In this document: positions 1 through 8,666 of the stretch, in pieces
How the letters are laid out: each line of letters starts with the position of its first letter
Numbering within the stretch: position 1 is the stretch's first letter
NCBI GenBank assembly: GCA_018434325.1
Contig: JAHDPO010000046.1
Location: forward strand, 1 to 48,568
DNA: 48,568 nt
Direction of reading: 5' to 3'
DNA from: Clostridia bacterium
Lineage (GTDB): Bacteria; Bacillota; Peptococcia; DRI-13; UBA5745
Translations under genes and position numbers: made by a program
The notes under the pieces: model-generated
Databases searched by the model: none
What the model saw: the letters and a program-made list of their open reading frames with translations, nothing else
What the model was told of the DNA's origin: nothing

Positions 1-75
1 AAAAATTGCACAAAATAGCCTGAGATTGGCCTCGATTTGGCTAAAAGAGGTCTCAGCTGCTGCTGCAATTCACCC

Positions 76-137
76 ACAAACGCAAAAATTGTACAGGCCG
101 AATCCGAAAAACACATACAAACGCAAAAATTGTACAT
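76..137. repeat. 20-bp perfect direct repeat, window-end repeat family
   Basis: The 20-mer ACAAACGCAAAAATTGTACA occurs at 76-95 and again at 117-136. The same unit (with two mismatches over 22 bases) appears in reverse orientation three times at 48349-48484. The whole gap 1-478 otherwise holds no convincing gene: the open frame at 26-406 has no ribosome site, lies over these repeats and has no recognisable protein features. Confidence 0.7.
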
Positions 138-410
138 CTGCTCCCCAGTCACAGGCGGTCACTGCCCCCAGGGTGCAAGCGGTAACTACCCTGCCACTTT
201 CTGCTTTTTCATTTGACCCTTATCTAAATGACATTGTGCCGGAGCGGGAACTTTTTGCCGTATTTTCTCTGCAGCTGGACCTGCGAAAGCTTTCTCCTCA
301 ATGGAACTGCGGCAAAATGGTCAGACATAAACAAAATAGTTTCATCATCAAACAAAATTTTTGGTTTTTTTTTTGTTTAATAAGCCAAATCCTCTTGAAT
401 ATTTAAAAGA

Positions 411-439
411 AAAAATCCCCGACTTCAATCAGGGATTTT
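411..439 (-). terminator. Rho-independent terminator of the molybdenum hydroxylase operon
   Basis: An 8-bp stem (AAAATCCC at 412-419 paired with GGGATTTT at 432-439) is followed on the minus strand by a T-rich run. It lies 40 bases past the stop codon of the 2Fe-2S subunit gene, the last gene of the operon. Confidence 0.75.
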
Positions 440-478
440 GCTGAAGCTATATTTTTTTGTTGAAACGCTGCATCATTT

Positions 479-1003
479 TTAGCTGCGGCCCAGCAAGATG
501 TTGACGGCCTGGCGCATTTCCTGATAGCTGGTGCAACGGCACAAATTAGATTCCAGCCAGCTTTCGATCTCATATTCCTCGGCGTCCGGTTTCTGGTTGG
601 CTAAAGCGTGACAGACCATCAAGAAGCCGGAGGTGCAGTAACCGCATTGGAAGGAGCACGCTTCGACAAAGGCCATCTGCGCCGGGTCGATATAACCGCT
701 GCTGCCGCTGGTGCTGGCCTTATCGTTGGCACTGGCGCCGGCTGCACCCAGACCTTCCACGGTCATGATCTGATGGCCCACGGCCTCGACGGCCAGCACC
801 AGACAGGATTTCACCGGCCAGCCATCCATAATGACGGTGCAGGCGCCGCAATCGCCGTTTTTACAGCCTGGCTTCGCTCCCGTCAGCCCCAGGTTTTGCC
901 GCAGCACGTCCAGCAGTATATCCGCCGGACGCACCATTACCTGGCGGGCCTGACCGTTGACCTGCAGCTCTATCACACATTGCTCTTGGTTATATTCCAT
1001 CAT
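479..1003 (-). CDS. 2Fe-2S subunit of a xanthine dehydrogenase-family molybdenum hydroxylase
   Basis: Small iron-sulfur subunit that passes electrons from the molybdenum centre to the FAD subunit. The N-terminal plant-type ferredoxin domain carries GCKNGDCGAC plus a further Cys (KSC), and the helical second 2Fe-2S domain carries CGYC and CRC, so all eight expected cysteines are present. At 174 residues it is slightly longer than the usual 155-165 because of a Ser/Gly/Ala-rich insert (about residues 84-98) before the second cluster domain. It is the last gene of a three-gene operon; its start overlaps the FAD subunit stop (ATGATG context), which implies translational coupling. The family covers CO dehydrogenase, xanthine, nicotinate and aldehyde hydroxylases; the substrate cannot be read from this subunit. 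Confidence 0.93.
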   Translation of the reverse strand: MMEYNQEQCVIELQVNGQARQVMVRPADILLDVLRQNLGLTGAKPGCKNGDCGACTVIMDGWPVKSCLVLAVEAVGHQIMTVEGLGAAGASANDKASTSGSSGYIDPAQMAFVEACSFQCGYCTSGFLMVCHALANQKPDAEEYEIESWLESNLCRCTSYQEMRQAVNILLGRS

Positions 1004-1854
1004 GATTTTGCACCTGCCTTACTGCCTGCGCTTAATTCCGCCAAGACCTGGCCCAGCATATTTTTAAATAAAAGCTCTCGATATCCCCGGGAACAATGAA
1101 CATCATCCGCCGGCTTTTCCGGCAGCAATTCCACTGCTTTGTTTAGCCTTTGGGTAATATCCATGGCGGTATCATTCAGCGCCGCTTCCATTTCTTTGCT
1201 GCGGAAAGGGTAAGAGCAAATCCCGGCGAAGGCTATTTTAAGTTTGCCCTTTTCGATAATAGCTGCCAGGGATACGGCCGGATAGTCAATTTTTTCTGTG
1301 GGGGCTTTTTTTACATGCAAATAAGGCATCTGAGCATACTTCTTCGGCACATGAACTTTCAGAATGAATTCTCCCGGCAAAAGCCGCATTCTGCCGTCAA
1401 AGACCTTTTGCAAAGGCAGCCGCCGGACGCCCTCAGGACCTTGCAGGGAAACTTCACTTTCCGTCAGAAGTAAAGGCAGTACAGCCTCCCGATAGATGAT
1501 GGTGCCGCAGAGATTGCCGCCTAAGGTAATACGGCACTGATTGGTGTGATCGGCAATGCGGCCCACAGCTTTGCCCATGAGGGGAAAGCATTGGGAATCG
1601 GCAATGGCCCGCAGGGAAAGGGCTCCGCCCATATTGATATAGCTTCCCTCCTCCTTCAATTCACAGCAGGCCGGAATTTCTTTCAAATCGACAACGGCCT
1701 CAGGGGTGATGCTGCCCACCCGGGCCATGCTGATGATCTCGCTGCCGCCGCCATAATACAAGGTTTTCTTGCCTGCTTTTTCGTAAGCTGTATAAGACTG
1801 AACAGCTTCTTCCGGCGTACAGGGGCGGCAATAGGCAAAGTTCACAGGAATCAT
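1000..1854 (-). CDS. FAD-binding subunit of a xanthine dehydrogenase-family molybdenum hydroxylase
   Basis: Medium subunit of the molybdenum hydroxylase; it binds FAD and hands electrons to NAD or another acceptor. Visible features are the FAD-contact segment YYGGGSEII near residue 34 (the family form is xGGTxL) and the second flavin motif CRITLGGNLCG near residue 107, followed by the C-terminal CO-dehydrogenase flavoprotein domain. The length of 284 residues is normal. The start overlaps the stop of the large subunit by four bases and its own stop overlaps the start of the 2Fe-2S gene, so the three subunits are translated as a unit in the order Mo, FAD, FeS. Confidence 0.92.
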   Translation of the reverse strand: MIPVNFAYCRPCTPEEAVQSYTAYEKAGKKTLYYGGGSEIISMARVGSITPEAVVDLKEIPACCELKEEGSYINMGGALSLRAIADSQCFPLMGKAVGRIADHTNQCRITLGGNLCGTIIYREAVLPLLLTESEVSLQGPEGVRRLPLQKVFDGRMRLLPGEFILKVHVPKKYAQMPYLHVKKAPTEKIDYPAVSLAAIIEKGKLKIAFAGICSYPFRSKEMEAALNDTAMDITQRLNKAVELLPEKPADDVHCSRGYRELLFKNMLGQVLAELSAGSKAGAKS

Positions 1855-4304
1855 TGAATTCCACCTCCTTCTCCAAATCCAGCCCCCGGCCCGGCTGTAA
1901 AAGCAGCTGACGAGGCAGCCGCAGCAGGCGCAGGTGCGGCCTCAGCCCCGGATCCGCCCGCCTTCGCTCCAGCTCCAGCCGCCGTAGCTGTCCGCCACAA
2001 ATCTTCCGGCTTTAAAGGCAGATGATTAAACGCTACGCCGCAGGCTTTAGACAAAGCATTAGCCAAAGCCGCCGGTATGCCGATGATGCCGTGTTCCGAC
2101 ATGCTGCGCATGCCGTAAGGTGCATCCAGCTGAGGCGTCTCCACAAAATCCAGTTGGTAAACCGGCTCCTCGCCGACGTGGATAGCTTTATAGCTGCGCA
2201 GGGAAGGCGTGGTCATTTCTCCTCTGCCCTGTTTGGCATAGCTAAAGCTTTCCCGGCTGGCCATGGACAGGCCCATAGCCATTCCGCCCCGGACGGAGCC
2301 CGCCATGCTTTCCGGGTTGATCAGATTGCCCACATCCATTACGGAATAAGCGCCTATAATATGATAGGTATAGTCTTTCAAATCCATCTCCACTTCCACT
2401 GCCTGAGCCCCAACGGTCCAGGCCGGCCCCGTCCTGCCTTTACCGGTTTTCGGGTCCAGGTTGCTCAGCCCCTTAAACATACTGGTGCCCCGGCCCAATA
2501 CCGGTTCTCCTATCGAGTTGCCGAAAATATCTTTGTAGCCCATCACAATATCCTGAAAATCGATATAAATATCGGGGTTTTGCCGGGCGAATACCCGGCT
2601 TTGCTTGACTTCCACATCTTCCGGGAAACACCCTAAGGCTTCGGACCCGATTTTACGCAGCTGCTCCAGAATATCCTCCGCTGCCCGCATTACCGCCCGG
2701 CCGGCTATGTAGGACGTGATGCTGGCCACCGTTTTATAATGAACGGGGTTCAGCTGGGTATCCACCTCCATGACCACGTGGACCTGGTCGTCGCTGACAC
2801 CCAGCTTATCCGCCAGCATCTGAGCCAGATGGGACTGGCTGGCGCTGCCCATTTCCACCACTCCGGTATTCAAATTCAAAGAGCCGTCGGAATTAAAGGT
2901 AACCACGGCGCCGGAAGGCGCATTGGTAGGCGGTGTGGCCGCTTTCCAAAAGCAAGCCATACCTTTGGCCCTCACCGTATCCGCCGTTATTTGCATCGGC
3001 TGAGACTCTTGCCAATTCGTCAGCTCCTGCAGCCGGCTGATGCAAGCCGGCAGATTGCCCAGATTGCTGAAAGAGCCCTGCACTTGGGTGGGCGTATATT
3101 GCCCCGGGGTAATGGCATTGACCAGCCGCAGCTGCAGAGGATCCATGGCCAGTTTTTCCGCCAGCAGCTCCATGGCCCGCTCAATACAAAAGGTCAGGGA
3201 TTCATGAGCAAAACTGCGGCAGGAAGTGGCATATGTATGATTGGTGTAAACGCCGTAAGCATCACAATGCAGATTATCCACCCGGTAAGGACCGGTGCAG
3301 TCCGACGCTATAGCCTTAACCATATAAGGACCGATGTCGGTATAAGCCCCATTATCCAGCCAAAAAGTGAGTTCCGCCGCTTGCAGCAGCCCTTCCTTCG
3401 TGGCCCCCAGCTTAATCCGGGCAGACAGCCCCGCCCGGCTGGGAGCCGCCGTCATGTCCTCTTTCCTGTCCATTACCAGCCTTACCGGGTTGCCATCCAC
3501 CTCCCGGGAAGCTATATAGGCCAACAGCTCCTGCATTACCGGGGCCTTGCCGCCAAAACCGCCTCCCACAAAAGGTACATGGACCCGAATATTGCCGGCC
3601 GGAATCTGAAAGCAATCGGCAATTTGTTTTTTGACTTCAAAAGGCGCCTGTGATGAAGTCGTAATCGTCACCATACCGTCTTTGGAGATTTCCGCTCTGG
3701 CAGTTCGTATTTCCATCGCCAAATGATCGGAGGGAGGCAAGAAAAACTCCTGCTCGATGGTCACCCGGCTATTGCGCCACCCTTCGGCCATATTGCCTTT
3801 TCTTACGGGAAAATGGCAGGAAATATTGCTGCGGGGCTTGGGATTGATATCCTCCACCATATGAACATAAGCGCCCAGCTCCTCGTGCACCAATGGGGCT
3901 GTCGAATTCAGAGCCTCCTGGGGAGTGAATACGGCCGGCAACACCTCATATTTTACTTCAACGGCCGCCGCCGCCAAAGCCGCCGCCGCTTCATCCACCG
4001 CCACTGCTAAAGCCACCGGCTCGCCGGCATAGCGAACTATTTTATTGGCCAGAATCGGCCGGTCAACCAAGAGAGTCCCGCTGAGATTGGGATAATCCTC
4101 TCCTGTTATCACCGCTTTGACTCCCTTGATCGATAAGGCTTTCGTCTTATCTATACTGATAATTTTGGCATGAGCATAAGGAGAGACCAAAAGCCGGGCC
4201 GTATAATGGCCTACCGTGGGAAAATCGTCGGTGTATTTGGCCTGTCCGGTGACCTTGGCCCAGGCCTCTTTTCTTTTCACGTTTAATCCGATAGTTCCAC
4301 CCAT
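1851..4304 (-). CDS. Molybdopterin-binding catalytic subunit, xanthine dehydrogenase family
   Basis: Large catalytic subunit that hydroxylates a purine, N-heterocycle or aldehyde at a molybdopterin cytosine dinucleotide centre. The sequence shows the N-terminal aldehyde oxidase a/b hammerhead domain (GQAKYTDD near residue 20), the cofactor-binding glycine loop GGGFGGKAP near residue 250, and the C-terminal segment YGMRSMSEHGIIGIPAA in which the Glu of MSEHG matches the catalytic glutamate of the family. After the conserved domain ends (PLKPEDLW) comes an unusual tail of about 50 residues made almost only of Ala, Gly, Ser and Pro. It is the first gene of the operon. The substrate is unknown; no purine transporter or deaminase is adjacent. 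Confidence 0.92.
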   Translation of the reverse strand: MGGTIGLNVKRKEAWAKVTGQAKYTDDFPTVGHYTARLLVSPYAHAKIISIDKTKALSIKGVKAVITGEDYPNLSGTLLVDRPILANKIVRYAGEPVALAVAVDEAAAALAAAAVEVKYEVLPAVFTPQEALNSTAPLVHEELGAYVHMVEDINPKPRSNISCHFPVRKGNMAEGWRNSRVTIEQEFFLPPSDHLAMEIRTARAEISKDGMVTITTSSQAPFEVKKQIADCFQIPAGNIRVHVPFVGGGFGGKAPVMQELLAYIASREVDGNPVRLVMDRKEDMTAAPSRAGLSARIKLGATKEGLLQAAELTFWLDNGAYTDIGPYMVKAIASDCTGPYRVDNLHCDAYGVYTNHTYATSCRSFAHESLTFCIERAMELLAEKLAMDPLQLRLVNAITPGQYTPTQVQGSFSNLGNLPACISRLQELTNWQESQPMQITADTVRAKGMACFWKAATPPTNAPSGAVVTFNSDGSLNLNTGVVEMGSASQSHLAQMLADKLGVSDDQVHVVMEVDTQLNPVHYKTVASITSYIAGRAVMRAAEDILEQLRKIGSEALGCFPEDVEVKQSRVFARQNPDIYIDFQDIVMGYKDIFGNSIGEPVLGRGTSMFKGLSNLDPKTGKGRTGPAWTVGAQAVEVEMDLKDYTYHIIGAYSVMDVGNLINPESMAGSVRGGMAMGLSMASRESFSYAKQGRGEMTTPSLRSYKAIHVGEEPVYQLDFVETPQLDAPYGMRSMSEHGIIGIPAALANALSKACGVAFNHLPLKPEDLWRTATAAGAGAKAGGSGAEAAPAPAAAASSAAFTAGPGAGFGEGGGIQ

Positions 4305-4388
4305 AGCGTACCTCGTTTGCGTATTTTGCTAAGGAGATACTTCCGCGATTATCGCTTAATCAATATATCCTTAGTAATATTTCCTAGT

Positions 4389-4409
4389 ATTAACCATACT
4401 TTGGTTAAT
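4389..4409. promoter_or_regulatory. Inverted repeat, candidate operator of the molybdenum hydroxylase operon
   Basis: ATTAACCA and TGGTTAAT form perfect 8-bp arms around five bases, about 85-105 bp upstream of the large-subunit start at 4304. The position suits a regulator site. The rest of the gap 4305-4820 holds no convincing gene; a small frame at 4371-4559 overlaps this palindrome and looks like chance. Confidence 0.45.
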
Positions 4410-4743
4410 ATGCGCTAATCTGCCGCAAAACTGAACCCTGCATGCAAAGTCAGATCCATACAGCCTGCACAGCCCACTCAGACTGGTCAGACTGATCGGA
4501 CCACGTTGGGAAGCACAGGAGTTGCTGAGGCTAACTGTACAAATTTTGAGATAGCACACGACTAATAAGAATGACTTTTAATTAAAGCTGGTGCTTTTGA
4601 GTAAGAAATGTATAAGAATTGGTTTTTCGTGCGGAAAACATATTTTATTCACCTTTATCCATTTGAGATTCGAGCACAAGTTCAATTTTTGTACAGCCGG
4701 CCTTTCGGGCAACTGGCCTTTTGTGCGACTTCAGCTAATCCAC

Positions 4744-4771
4744 TTGCCTGCAAATTCTGACGCGCTATAAT
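4744..4771 (+). promoter_or_regulatory. Sigma-70 type promoter of the LpdD-like gene
   Basis: TTGCCT (4744-4749) and a consensus TATAAT (4766-4771) are separated by 16 bp, placing the transcript start near 4779, about 40 bases before the ATG at 4821. Confidence 0.5.
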
Positions 4772-4820
4772 ATAAGTACAATCCATAAGTATAATTCACG
4801 AACAGAAAGGCGGCTCCATC

Positions 4821-5201
4821 ATGAATATCATTCACGCAAAAGCAGGCAAAGACAAACTAATACTGGAAGCCGTAGCCACCCAATGTGATGAAGGGATCAA
4901 TGTTTATTTGGGCGGCGGCGAAAAAAGCCACATTGGTTGCGTAGTGCTTTGCCAACCCCGGCCCAGCCTGAGGCAAGACGGCACCATGAGCGTCACCGCC
5001 TCCGTTCTCAATGTAGTGGGCCACAAAGACGACGGCCTGGCCCAGCCCCTGGCCCGTGAGCTTTGCCTGGCCAGCGGCCAGACAGTGGTGGTCACTGCCG
5101 GCGTCCACATTGATGGCGCTACCGCCGAAGATATCGAGGGCTTTTTAGAGCTGCTTGCGGAAATTACCAGACAAATCAAAGAAGGTTTGGTTAGGGAATA
5201 A
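4821..5201 (+). CDS. LpdD-like (prenylated-flavin chaperone-like domain) protein
   Basis: Small cytosolic protein of 126 residues resembling LpdD, the small subunit or flavin chaperone associated with UbiD-type gallate decarboxylases. The signature runs are HIGCVVL near residue 37, GHKDDGLAQP near residue 68, and VTAGVHIDGA near residue 94, which match the conserved GHKDD and aGIHID blocks of that family as I know it. No UbiD decarboxylase (LpdC) or UbiX-like prenyltransferase (LpdB) lies within the window, so it stands alone. It is divergent from the molybdenum hydroxylase operon. A weak ribosome site (GAAAGG) lies about 10 bases before the ATG. Role here is unknown. Confidence 0.7.
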   Translation: MNIIHAKAGKDKLILEAVATQCDEGINVYLGGGEKSHIGCVVLCQPRPSLRQDGTMSVTASVLNVVGHKDDGLAQPLARELCLASGQTVVVTAGVHIDGATAEDIEGFLELLAEITRQIKEGLVRE

Positions 5202-5289
5202 CGATATGCTCCATGTAGCGATAGAGCATTTACACCTTTTCCATCACAGAATTAAAAAGACCAGGGGCTGTCACATTTTGATAAGGGAT

Positions 5290-5520
5290 GTGCAAAATTG
5301 CAGATTTTACACCTCGTTTTGTTGTAAAAACAACATCTGCATTTCCTTTCAGATTAAAATCGGGTCTCAAATCTTCCACAAAAGTGGTTTGACCCTTTAA
5401 ACCCGTGAATTTGAGAAGTTAGCCGCCCCATGAAGGTGTAAAAACTGCAAATTTGAGCAGCAGCGCAACAGGCGGGTGTAATAGCTGCAATTTTGAGCAG
5501 CAGCCCATTATCCTTAGCAA
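5290..5520. repeat. Intergenic repeat family B, copy 1 (operator-like palindrome inside)
   Basis: This stretch matches 23169-23361 along most of its length: both start with TGCAAAATTGCAGATTTTAC, share a TTGT-AAAA-ACAA palindrome (here TGTTGTAAAAACAACA at 5320-5335), a GGTTTGACCCTTTAA block and a tail with the dyad CTGCAAATTTGAGCAG (5445-5460, variant at 5485-5500). No gene is seen in the gap 5202-5693. Confidence 0.75.
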
Positions 5521-5693
5521 TGCAAAAAAAAGCTGCTCAAATTGGTTTTCAAATTTGAGACAGCCCCGTTTCGTATCATTTAATTTTTATGCGGCAGCCC
5601 GACCGTCGTTGTTCACCTACCGACGCCCTAGTACCATTATGCGCTCTTGCTCGGGCCTTGCCTGCACCCGCGCCCTGCGCTCCGCCTCTTCCC

Positions 5694-6866
5694 TTAAGAC
5701 ACTCGCCTATAGGGCTTTGAATCCAGCAGCTTCCGGTACACTTCCTCCACCTGATGAGCAAAGCCGTCGGCCGAAAAGCGGCGGGCCGTCTTCAAGGCGC
5801 CCTGAGCCAGCTTCTCTTTTTCCCAGGCATTGTCCAACACCTGATTCAAAGCCTTCACCAAACCGGCTTCATTGCGAAAAGCAAAGCCGTTGACGCCATC
5901 CTGGAGAATACCCTCAAGACAGCGGTCGGCCTTGGCAACCACCGGCAGCCCGGAAGCCATAGCTTCAATGTATGTCAGCCCTTGGGCTTCGCTTTGGGAG
6001 GCATTGATAAATACGTCTCCCACCTGATAATACATGCCGATCTCATCCCAGGGGCGGGCGCCGGCAAAGATAATCTTATCCGTCAAACTTAACTCTTTGG
6101 CAAGCCCTTCCAGCCGGCAGCGATGGGGACCGTCGCCGATCAGCAAAAGGCTGACATCCTTATGGTCACGCAAGTATTGCTGCAAGCCGTAAAACAGCTC
6201 CGCAATATTTTTCTCCTCGGCTATCCGGCCCACAAAAAGCAAAACTTTGGCCTCCTGCCCGATACCCAGCCCCCGCTTCAATTCCTGAACGGCCGGCCGG
6301 CTGTACTGGTCCGGCGCAAACCGGCCCAGCTCTATACCGGAAGGAATAGTGGTGATTTCTTTGGTAACGCCATAAGAAAGCAGCAAATCCTTTACTTTTT
6401 CCGTAGGCACGATGACATGATCGGCGGAATTGCAAAAGTCGCCGCTGACCTTTTTGGCCACCGTCTTAGCCAGGGGATCCAGCATTTTAAATTTCGCCAC
6501 ATAGTGGGTGTAGTCCTCATAGATCGTATGCATAGTATGGACCAGGGGCAGCTGCAATTCCCGGGCCATATGGCGGCCAAAAATGCCCAGAGAAAACTCC
6601 GTATTGGTATGAATGAGATCCAAGTCCAGGCGGCGCACCATTTTGGCCAAACCGTAATGATAAAACATCCCCATCCTGCGGGCCCCCACAAAAGGCAGGC
6701 TGGGCAAGCGGTAGACATTGGCCTCCGGCTTTGCTTCCGGGTCTGTGGTGGTAAATATATGGATCTGATGACCTTGGGCCGTCAGCTTTTCTTTGAGCAT
6801 CAAGACCGAGGTGGCTACGCCGTTGAGTTGAGGATAATAGGTATCGGTAAAAATGCCGATTCTCAT
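5694..6866 (-). CDS. GT4-family glycosyltransferase, diacylglycerol glucosyltransferase-like
   Basis: Retaining GT-B glycosyltransferase of group 1 (GT4). The N-terminal half begins with MRIGIFTDTYYPQLNGVA, the glycine-containing acceptor-side loop typical of monoglucosyldiacylglycerol synthases and related mannosyltransferases; the C-terminal half has VGRIAEEKN and the nucleotide-sugar EX7E motif in QSEAQGLTYIEAMASGLPVV near residue 290. At 390 residues it is full length with no membrane span. Its start overlaps the stop of the upstream nucleotidyltransferase gene by four bases, so the pair likely makes an activated sugar and transfers it to a lipid or other acceptor. The exact acceptor is inferred from family resemblance only. 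Confidence 0.85.
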   Translation of the reverse strand: MRIGIFTDTYYPQLNGVATSVLMLKEKLTAQGHQIHIFTTTDPEAKPEANVYRLPSLPFVGARRMGMFYHYGLAKMVRRLDLDLIHTNTEFSLGIFGRHMARELQLPLVHTMHTIYEDYTHYVAKFKMLDPLAKTVAKKVSGDFCNSADHVIVPTEKVKDLLLSYGVTKEITTIPSGIELGRFAPDQYSRPAVQELKRGLGIGQEAKVLLFVGRIAEEKNIAELFYGLQQYLRDHKDVSLLLIGDGPHRCRLEGLAKELSLTDKIIFAGARPWDEIGMYYQVGDVFINASQSEAQGLTYIEAMASGLPVVAKADRCLEGILQDGVNGFAFRNEAGLVKALNQVLDNAWEKEKLAQGALKTARRFSADGFAHQVEEVYRKLLDSKPYRRVS

Positions 6867-7624
6867 AACAATTCGTCCTCTCCGGGTAAGGGCAGACCCA
6901 AGCTTTTACAGAGCCGGCTGTAGCTCTCCAGGCTGCCCACGTCATGGCACTGGCCTTCAATCATATAAGTGATAATGGGCTGGCGGGGGTACAACCAGAC
7001 AATAAAGTTGCCGGGAGCATCCATTTTCTTGCCCTCCTGGCGGTATTGCCGAAAGAGCTTTACGGTTTCCTGCCGGTAATAATAAATCGCATACATGGCC
7101 AGGTTGGATTTGGGCAAAGCCGGTTTTTCTTCAATATTAATTATATTCTTATCCTGATCCAGCAATACCACACCCATCTGGCTGAGCATAGCCGGGTCTT
7201 CCACAGGCTTAACGCAGACGCCGTCTTGGTTTTCCCGCCGGCAGACAGCCAGAAAATCCGTCAGGGAAAAATCAAAATAATTATCCCCCGCTATAATCAG
7301 CAACTCTTCGTCAATTTGCTCTTTTTCGATGGCGTAGCAAATATCGCCAATGGCGCCCAGGCTCTCCGCCACGTCGCTGGTGCCGTCGTCCAGCAGCCTG
7401 ATGGGCAGGGAGCCTTGATAAGAGGCCAGCCAGAGGTTGAAATCCTCAATAAATTTGTGATTGGCGACAATAATGATCTCCCGGCAGTCCGGAATCTGAT
7501 TAACGAGGCTTACAATATGGCCTAATATGGTTTCGTTGCCGATGGGCAATAATGCTTTGGGCAGCTTTTGATTTAAGGGGTAAAGCCTGGTGGCATAGCC
7601 TGCCGCCAAGATCAGCGCTTTCAT
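6863..7624 (-). CDS. Sugar-phosphate nucleotidyltransferase
   Basis: NTP-transferase of the glucose-1-phosphate thymidylyl/uridylyltransferase type, which makes an NDP-sugar from a sugar-1-phosphate and NTP. The start shows the nucleotide-binding signature LAAGYATRLYPL followed by PKALLPIGN, and an IIAGDNYFDF segment near residue 115 carries the metal-binding Asp. At 253 residues it is short and lacks a C-terminal left-handed beta-helix. A Shine-Dalgarno AAAGGA lies nine bases before the ATG. It is translationally coupled to the glycosyltransferase downstream. No gene is seen in the 166-bp gap upstream (7625-7790). Confidence 0.85.
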   Translation of the reverse strand: MKALILAAGYATRLYPLNQKLPKALLPIGNETILGHIVSLVNQIPDCREIIIVANHKFIEDFNLWLASYQGSLPIRLLDDGTSDVAESLGAIGDICYAIEKEQIDEELLIIAGDNYFDFSLTDFLAVCRRENQDGVCVKPVEDPAMLSQMGVVLLDQDKNIINIEEKPALPKSNLAMYAIYYYRQETVKLFRQYRQEGKKMDAPGNFIVWLYPRQPIITYMIEGQCHDVGSLESYSRLCKSLGLPLPGEDELL

Positions 7625-7790
7625 GAAACGTTATCCTTTCAACGAGTGCTTTGCGACCTCTAAAAGCTATCACAGAGTACTGGGTATTTTGGCCTGATGA
7701 AAAAGCCATATTAATTTTAACACCAACCCTGTTGAAGAACAATCGCTCTTTATGGAAAACCACCCATTCCGCCTCATTTTTAATGGTTTC

Positions 7791-8480
7791 TTAATATGTC
7801 TTTAATATTTCCACATCCGCCGGCGCTATATATCTGGCAGGCTGCGGCAAGTGGCCCGTCAGCATCAGAAGACTGGCGTAATACTCCACCCGTTCCAGGC
7901 GGTAAAGAGCCTCCGTCAGATTGGGCCCCCAGGTGAGGACGCCGTGATTAGCCAGCATAACGGCTTTGTAGTCCCGGCAATAAGGAGCAATAGATTCCGC
8001 CACCGCCGGCGTGCTCGGCAGAGCAAAGGGCGCCACCGGCACCGGCCCAAGCATAGCCACCGCTTCTGCCAGCAGGGGCTTATCCAGGGCAATACCGGCA
8101 CAGGCAAAGGCCGTAGCCATGGGGCAATGGGCATGAACCGCCGCTTTAACCGCAGGATTTTCCCGATATACCCGCAAATGCATCATCAGCTCAGTGGATG
8201 GCTTATACGTTCCTTCCAGCACTTTGCCGGTCAAGTCCACTTTGATCATCATTTCTTCCGTCATATAGCCTTTAGAAACACCTGTAGGCGTAGCCCAGAC
8301 AATACCGGGCGCCACCATGCAGGAAATATTGCCGTCATTGGCCGCCACATAGCCTTTTTTATACAGACGCCGGCCCACATCGATGATGCCCTGCCTGGCT
8401 GCCTCGTCGCTGAGGTATTCCGGGTATAAGCGATCCAATTCTTCCACTTTCTTCATTTTATCCGCCATTTTATCCGCCAT
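7791..8480 (-). CDS. Class II aldolase/adducin-family protein (fuculose-phosphate aldolase-like)
   Basis: Zinc-dependent class II aldolase fold, like L-fuculose-1-phosphate aldolase and L-ribulose-5-phosphate 4-epimerase. The metal ligands are visible as HAHC (His116, His118) and NHG (His179), and Glu97 in STELMMH is the expected catalytic acid. The 229 residues match the family length. The start is a small tandem duplication: ATGGCGGATAAA is repeated so the protein begins MADKMADKM; the ribosome site GGAGG sits seven bases before the first ATG, favouring that start. It is a single gene, divergent from the fused hydroxylase gene at 8667. Aldolase and epimerase activity cannot be separated from sequence alone. 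Confidence 0.85.
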   Translation of the reverse strand: MADKMADKMKKVEELDRLYPEYLSDEAARQGIIDVGRRLYKKGYVAANDGNISCMVAPGIVWATPTGVSKGYMTEEMMIKVDLTGKVLEGTYKPSTELMMHLRVYRENPAVKAAVHAHCPMATAFACAGIALDKPLLAEAVAMLGPVPVAPFALPSTPAVAESIAPYCRDYKAVMLANHGVLTWGPNLTEALYRLERVEYYASLLMLTGHLPQPARYIAPADVEILKTY

Positions 8481-8666
8481 TGCCGCTCCTCCTTCAGTCT
8501 TCTGCTTTGCTTTGCCTTAGCTTTATCCATTACTTTGTTCCTATGGTATTGCTATTTAGGAAAAAAAGCAAGAATCTAACCTATGTTGTTTCTGAAAAAG
8601 CTTAACTCATGATATGATGCAGAAAGGTAAAAATGAAAGGCAAAGATAATATTAGGGGGGGATATT

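Noticed and set aside
26-406. Open frame of 126 codons at the window start
   Set aside because: No ribosome site, runs through direct repeats, and shows no domain or codon pattern like neighbouring genes.
4371-4559. Small minus-strand frame upstream of the molybdenum hydroxylase operon
   Set aside because: It covers the operator-like palindrome, has no ribosome site and no recognisable features.
5445-5500. Possible CRISPR array from spaced 16-bp dyads
   Set aside because: Repeats are imperfect, few, with no spacers of constant length and no cas genes nearby.
7500-7763. Frame upstream of the nucleotidyltransferase gene
   Set aside because: It overlaps the start of a well-supported gene and has no ribosome site or family likeness.
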